64,000 nucleotides of DNA. Origin: Xiphias gladius (Eukaryota; Chordata; Actinopteri; Istiophoriformes; Xiphiidae). The translations under genes and the position numbers were made by a program. The notes beneath the pieces were generated by a model. That model worked only from the letters and a program-made list of their open reading frames with translations, did not search any database and was not told where the DNA came from. Shown here piece after piece: positions 58,000 through 64,000 of this stretch; position 1 is the first letter of the stretch; each line of letters starts with the position of its first letter. The stretch spans positions 4,785,469-4,849,468 of the forward strand of contig NC_053401.1 of the NCBI RefSeq assembly GCF_016859285.1, given 5' to 3'.

Positions 58000-59260
58000 G
58001 AAAGAAAGTAGCAAAAGAGTTTCGGTCACCTCGTGACCCCTCAGATGCAGGTCTGGACCCGTAGATTTGAAGCATCACCGAGCCCCAAAGAAGCCACATC
58101 AACTGCAGGTGCATTGATCCTACAAATCCTGGTAAAATCAGGGCATATGGCACAAACTATAAGACAAACGTCCCAGCGGTGGAGTTTTCAATGGTCACCC
58201 AGGTCCACTTTCATGGAGTATTTACATTATTTTGTCTAGCCCCCTGTACTTATGATACCATTATAATCTCGAGACTTGTTAAAGCGTGCAAGCATTCCAT
58301 CTGTTACAAAATCCAGGAATGTTCCACTGAGTCAGGAACAAAAACACAAAACAAATACTTGAACAATAGCATGTACAGTAATTACAGCCTTAATATGTGG
58401 TTTTAGTAAACACAACGAATCCTGGAGAGACAAGCCAAAGACGGGAGCCAAATATCCCAAAAGATGCACAGATTCAGAGTTTTTTAGTCTCAATGACACT
58501 GCAGCAAGCTGTCCGTCCCTTCCAGCTTTGCTCATAATGTGCTGCCTCATTCTGCAGTTAGAGCTGGACGAGAGCCTGCCTCAAAGCATGCAGGGAAGTG
58601 TGCTGTTTGTGCTGTTTACTTATCCCACGACGACGAGTGGTTTCGGGGGGTAAGGGCCACCGCTCCCTGGCTCTCTCCGGCTGGCTGGGGAGTGGGTGCG
58701 GTGCTCCTCTCTGCCAACCACCTGGCACCGGGGAGGCTATGTCTAGGAAAGAGACCTCTGCCAGGCCTCAATTACGGGGGGAATAATCCAGGACACACTG
58801 AAGCAATTACAGCCTCATATAAATCAATATGCTTTGGGTTAAAAAGTGATCTGCTCCCAACACTCTGGAGAGGCTCTGACTCAGTCGGCCTTTGATTTTT
58901 CTGAGAGATGGGAGCAGTTTCTCTGGAAATGGGCAGGGATGCTGCTCTAGCTGCTGCTGCTGTGGTTTCAACTGTCACTCAGGCTGTGTAAACAGTCAGG
59001 TGACGCGGACTGCGAGGAAGAGCAGAGGATAAATATTGATTTGCAGTCACTGAGCTTGTATAAACAACTGTTGGGAAATTTATGTTGCATTAAGTAAAAA
59101 GCTGCGTAAACAAACAAATTTCCCTGCAAATTACAACATAAACACGTCTTTCTGCATGTATTACTTTCAATATTTACTGTGAATTGAAATACAGATGTTA
59201 ATGAAGGTTGAACACGGTATAATTTATGAATTAGGAAGCTTGCAGAGTCAAAATGTTCCA
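58000..59260. other. Intergenic, no gene recognised
   Basis: Includes a GC-richer island (58540-58800) with open frames in all plus frames and a weak candidate exon (58558-58649). No family resemblance was found. Confidence 0.35.
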
Positions 59261-59271
59261 ACATAAGCTGT

Positions 59272-59357
59272 GGCAGCAGGGGGCAACACTGACAGCTGTG
59301 AAGTACAGCTGCTGAGCCCCTGGTCCTCATTACTACTACTATGCTGCCATCTCCTGG
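59272..59357. promoter_or_regulatory. Two CTCF-like motifs facing each other
   Basis: GGCAGCAGGGGGCAACA (59272-59288, plus) and CCAGGAGATGGCAGC (minus strand, about 59343-59357) both fit the CTCF core pattern CCASYAGRKGGCRS closely. They sit between the igf1 and zinc-finger genes. Confidence 0.4.
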
Positions 59358-60129
59358 TTAAGCAACACTACTGAGTAAACACTGGACACCACAGCGTGTC
59401 CCCACTCCCTGCCACATACTAACCTCCCAGCAGGTTCCCGGGACGTTGTGTGTTAACGCTGGAAACGTAAGGGAATGAAGTGTACTCCCAAAAAAAGTCG
59501 GTACGCATACTAAGAAAAAACCTTGGTCTGCGAGCTTGCAGGGACACGCTCACAGCTGAATAAAAAAATGAAAGCAAAATGTGGATTTTCTTTTTTTTTT
59601 CAGCTCCAGAAAACAAAGAATAACGGCTAAATCCTTGGGAAAACATTGTCCTGTCAATCAGTAGAGTTTAATTTGGAGCAACATTTTGATTGACATGTTT
59701 TGCCGCACGTATCGAATCATTTCCTATTGGTGTAAGACAGTGAAGTATGTGTGTTTTTTGTATGCCAACTGCAAAAACAGTTTACTAAGACGATTTATTT
59801 TTATATTTACTGTGTACAGTCAGTATATAGTATACAGTTGGGACACACTGGTAATGTTGCCACAAAGTAGTTAACATCTGTAAATGTTTTATTCCATTAA
59901 TACTCATGAATGGAATAAATTGATTAAGATTCAATACAAACTCAAACATTTTTTTTTTTTTAAGATTGTATGTTAGTCTGTTTTAACTATTGTATAAAGT
60001 GTTTTTCACTCAATTTATGTTGATCTTTACTTATGTTTTAGTTGTATGGCATCTAATGACAAAATAGACCTCTAATATACTTTTATATACCACTGCAGTG
60101 AAGTTATTTTCACTACTTACTAACCTGTA

Positions 60130-60665
60130 AATCTTTAGAGCTGCTAAGCCAATAAATCGAATACTTAATCAACAGAAAAATTAATCAGTAACTCTTTTAA
60201 TATTTGATTAATCATTTGACACGCTTTACAAACAAAAGTTCAATGTCAGAATTTGCTACTTTTCTCTGTTTTATGGCAGTAAATTAAACATCTTTGGGGT
60301 TTTATATTGTTAATTGGGCAAAACTGGACATTTAAAGGTGTCATCTTGGGCTCTAAGATTAATCAATAATAAAAATAATTATTAGTTGTAGTCCTAAATC
60401 GAATGATCTAAAATTTACAGAACAGTGAAAAATGTCCATTTCAATCTCCCAAAGCCCAGGCTTTAAATTGCTTGTTTTGCCCAACTGAAAGTCTGAAGCC
60501 AAAGATATTTCATGTAAAATAATATGAAACAGAGAAAAGAAGCAAATCCTGATATTGGAGAAACAGGAACTAGGGCCTGATGGGCAATTTTCTGTCGAGT
60601 TACTCAAAGCTACTAACTGATGGTCCTAACTACCGTCAATTAATTGTGTCAATCATTGCAGCGCG
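60130..60665. repeat. Interspersed repeat with ATTAATC words, two arms
   Basis: TTAATCAACAGAAAAATTAA and ATTTGATTAATCATTTGACA in the left half; AAATTGCTTGTTTTGCCCAA and AAAGATATTTCATGTAAAAT in the right half are the complementary half of the same family. A relative lies at 14925-15185. Confidence 0.55.
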
Positions 60666-60818
60666 GTGGTGAGCGGCGACTTTTACAACCAACTACAGAA
60701 GAGAGGAGGAGGCTTCTTCTGGTTAAGCGCTCCTTGCCTTTGTTGTCCTGACAGCACGCCAGTGTTACCGAACTTTTGACTTAAAAATGAAGGGAGCAGG
60801 AATCACACTCAAGGTTGA

Positions 60819-60824
60819 TTTATT
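60819..60824 (-). terminator. Candidate polyadenylation signal of the zinc-finger gene
   Basis: AATAAA on the minus strand about 236 bases past the zinc-finger stop codon. Confidence 0.5.
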
Positions 60825-61059
60825 TCAAAAAAGCAATGTAAGCAGAAATTATGTACATGCCGTATAGATCGTCAATGTGCCTTATAGAACATGTGAATCA
60901 ACACAGTGAAGCAACGAGGTAAACAACAACTTACAAATTGGTCGAAATCAAATAAAAGGGCAAAATTAAGAACCATGAAATTGAGTGTTTTTTGGTGACT
61001 GCACTGGATACCTCAACACTGTATAAAAGAAAATGACCTGCATGAAAATAAAAGGATTT

Positions 61060-63677
61060 CTACTGAAACTCTATCCTCACTTCATCAGTGAATGCAGGTT
61101 CGATTTTCACGTTGTGAGTGAGCGAGTGTTCCCAAAGGGATTTCTTCTGGAGGAACGCTAACCCGCACTCCTCGCATATGTAGCTCTTTTGCTTCCCGGC
61201 GTGAGTCCGCCTGTGTTTCTTCATGTGATAGGACAACCTGAATCCTTTATCACACACGTCACATTTAAATGGCTTCTCTCCTGTGTGGATGCGCATGTGC
61301 GACTTCAAATATCCCGACTGGATGAAGGCTTTGCCACATACTTCACACTTGTACGGCCGCTCCCCGGTGTGATACCTGTTGTGTAGTCGGAGCTCGTTGG
61401 CAGTCAGGAAGGTCTTGCCGCACACTGTGCACTGGTGAGGCCTCTCACCTGTGTGGATGAGCTCGTGCCTCTTCAGGGACGTCTCTTTCATGAACTGCTT
61501 CCCGCAGCTGTTGCAGGGATACCGGACGCCCATGTGGATTTGTTCGACGTGGTTCGTAAGCTGCAGCTTAGTGCGATACGCCATGTCGCACTGCGTGCAG
61601 GCCCAGGGTCTCTCCTCCGAGTGAGTTCCCATGTGGACAGTGAGCTCTGAGGCTGAGCGGTAACATTTTCCACACTGCCAGCACAAGAAGGGCTTCTCCC
61701 CGGTGTGTTTCCTCTGGTGAACCGTCAGACAGTTTGACGACCTGAACTTCTCTGGACACAAGTTACAAATGTAAGGGAACTCTCCTTTGTGGATCCTCTG
61801 GTGGATGGCGAGATAGGACAGCTGGATGAAGGTTTTGTCACATTGTGCACAGGGATATGGACCGCTGAAGTTGTGCTGCTTCTCGTAGTGTTCCCTCAAG
61901 CGTCTCAGTAGGGTAAAAGTCTTGTCGCACATTGTGCACTGCATCGGCCTGTGCATGAGTTTGTGCCTCTCGAAAGCCGGCTCATTCGCGAGTATCTTGC
62001 CGCACTCTTTGCAGTAGAGCGGATCGTGAATCCTCTGGTGCACTTTGAGCATGGTCATGCTCTTGAATTCTTTCCCGCAGTCATCGCATTTCATGATTTC
62101 CCTCACATCCACTTTGCACACGTTTTCCTGGTGCTCCTTCAAAGCGGACAGGTACTCGAAGTGTTTGCCACAGTTTGAACACCACACGGGTATCTTCAGC
62201 GGCGGCCCCTGTTGGGGGTCGGTGCCGGTCACTTCACTTTGGCTGGGCCCCGCTCTCGGCTCTTTTTTCCACAAGAATCGGGTGATTTTCTTGTGACAAA
62301 TGGCATAAATCTGGTGTCTTTTCAGCCCGTGCATGTGTTTAAAACGCTTCTTGCAGTGGACGCAATGATACGGCCGATCGTCTGTGTGACACTGTATGTG
62401 CCTGTTCAGTGTTTTGACACTGTCGAACGCCCTAGAACAGACGGGGCACACTTTCAGGGCTTTTTTGTTGACTTTTTGCACAGGTGCAGGCGGGGACTCC
62501 TCGGAAGCATCTGTAGGTACGTCAGGATTACATTCTTTTTTATCAAAGCTACTTGTATCGTCGCAATTCTGAGTGTCTGCTTCAGCCAAAATCTGTTCCA
62601 CTGTCTTGCTCTGTTCCTCTCTGATCCCCTCGTGACCGTGAATGATCTGGTGCTTCTTCAACGTGTCCTTGTACTTGAAGCCCTTCTCGCAAGTGACGCA
62701 GATGAAAGGGCGCTCTTCTGAGTGAGACCGTAAATGCTTGGCGATGTCCGCAGTGCAAGGTAAGATCCTGCTGCAGATGGGACAGATTTTACCCTCTGTC
62801 GTCCCCTCTGAAGGCGGCTGTGGATTTGATCGCTGCGTCTCTCTCCTCTTTGGCTTTTTCAGCTCTCTGCTCTTACAAATCTCCTTCTGGTGTCTCTTTA
62901 AGACATAAGGATTCTTGAATTTCTTCTCACAGAAAGAACATTTATACGGACGGTCCTCTGAGTGGGACTTCATGTGCCGCTCCATGTCCACTCGGCGGGC
63001 AAAATACTTCCCACACAGAGTGCAATTTTTGTTTTCCGACATCTCGGAGGTGCTGGGATCCCCCGTGTCATCTTCTTTAGCGTTGTTGCTCATCTCTTCC
63101 TTTTCGTGAACGCGCATGTTGTGTCGGTTCATGTCGTAATGGTCCCTGAACCGCTTGTCACAGTTGGCGCACTTGTACCTGAGATCCCGATTTGCAGAAT
63201 GAATTTCCTGGTGTCGTCTCATTGCTGCTGCTCGGAGGAAAGTCTTATTGCAGACAGGACATGTCTTATTGTTGGGGTATTTTTTTCTTTGCCTCTTAGC
63301 TGTCGCTGAGTCTTTGTCTTTTAAAGCTTTTCTTTTTAACTGCAGCCTTTTGCTTTGTTTGAGCGGTTGAAAAGCTGCTGGCTTTAAGCTGTCACTAATG
63401 TTCTCATCCGATGCGTCTCCAGCAGTGTCCTTCTCGTTCACTTCATTTTCTTCCCGATCATCAGGCTCAACCAAACCTGACGGCTGTTCAATCTGTATGT
63501 AGTCCAACAGAGTCACAGTTTCACCCTCCACCTGGACAGTCATACAACCCGGCATCTGCTCTGAAGGAGGCTGTAACTGTATTTGGTCTGCATCGATTAC
63601 AACCTTCTCCAGCTGAGGGAGGGACAATGAAGAGAGGATGCAATTCCCAAAAGAGGATGGAATGGTCTGAGTTTCAT
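61060..63677 (-). CDS. C2H2 zinc-finger protein, last coding exon (5' incomplete)
   Basis: Probable nuclear DNA-binding regulator; exact orthologue not identified. The frame is open from 63729, but a strong acceptor (TTCTTTTCCCCACAG) ends at 63678, so the exon probably begins at 63677 in phase 1 with DETQTIPSS, and earlier exons lie right of the window. An acidic N-terminal part (EPDDREENEVNEKDTAGDAS) and a basic stretch (KRKALKDKD..KRQRKKYP) are followed by about 21 fingers to the C-terminus, ending EVRIEFQ. Early fingers use SEDRPY/SEERPF-type linkers, the last ones the canonical TGEKPF/TGERPY. Two fingers end H-x4-C (HQKEIC, HQENVC) and one is irregular (HQIYAICH). No KRAB, BTB, SCAN or ZAD domain is visible in this exon. 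Confidence 0.9.
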
Positions 63678-64000
63678 CTGTGGGGAAAAGAAGAACCCCA
63701 TTACCTTTATGGTTAGCTGCTGTTAACAAAAATTAAAATCAGTTCATAGACAACAATCACACGTATTATTTAGCACGTTTACATGCACATTGCTATCCAG
63801 GTTTCTAGTATTATTCGGGGCCCTATTCTACACACTGAGTTAGCTTGATTTTAATTATTTTTGATCTGACACGAGCCTAAATTAATCCGTTCTTCAAAAC
63901 TGGCTTAAAATGTATCTGGAGCTGATGTAATAGCAAAAAGTCCTAGAGCCTCAAACCTTTATAAATACAGGCTTGTTCACATTCGAGTTGGATCAGTTGG
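63678..64000. other. Intron of the zinc-finger gene (inferred)
   Basis: A second possible acceptor (TTTTTGTTAACAG) lies near 63722, so a slightly longer exon cannot be excluded. Otherwise AT-rich sequence without recognisable exon. Confidence 0.45.

Noticed and set aside
61189..62721. Several plus-strand frames of 60-170 codons opposite the zinc-finger exon
   Set aside because: They are antisense shadows of a long repetitive coding exon, without family resemblance or splice support.

Overview
This window is vertebrate nuclear DNA, almost certainly from a teleost and probably a percomorph. The genes are split by GT-AG introns. The IGF-1 precursor has the four-part E-domain layout known from fish. 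The intergenic DNA carries short palindromic repeats and other interspersed families typical of spiny-rayed fish. The gene order and orientation NUP37(-), PARPBP(+), PMCH(-), IGF1(-) match human 12q23.2.

Layout. 1-1817: the first two coding exons of nup37 (-); the rest lies left of the window. 1818-4191: intergenic DNA with a palindromic mobile element and the shared nup37/parpbp promoter region. 4192-19142: complete parpbp (PARI) in ten coding exons, with introns full of LINE, SINE-like and palindromic repeats. 19751-21934: complete pmch (pro-melanin-concentrating hormone) in three coding exons, tail-to-tail with parpbp; the two polyadenylation signals lie a few bases apart. 22020-32643: gene-poor spacer. 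32644-51416: complete igf1 in five coding exons, encoding a 186-residue precursor of Ea-4 type. Its 15-kb intron 2 carries a decayed Ty3/gypsy element whose 3' part has been duplicated in tandem (1,599-bp unit) very recently. 52941-54222: a candidate two-exon short ORF running divergently from igf1, not recognised. 54223-60800: repeats, an inverted repeat and two candidate CTCF motifs. 61060-63677: last coding exon of a large C2H2 zinc-finger gene (about 21 fingers), whose upstream exons lie beyond the right edge.

Functionally the genes are neighbours rather than a pathway: a nuclear-pore scaffold subunit, a replication-linked recombination inhibitor, a hypothalamic neuropeptide (body colour and appetite in fish), a growth hormone-axis factor and a putative transcription factor. 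Exon limits were derived by reading splice sites and checking frame across every junction. For all four named genes the joined coding lengths are consistent with an uninterrupted frame. No prokaryotic features, CRISPR arrays, rRNA or tRNA genes were recognised. The best candidate for something undescribed is the divergent spliced ORF beside igf1; the C-terminally extended MCH and the fresh duplication in igf1 intron 2 are the next most interesting.
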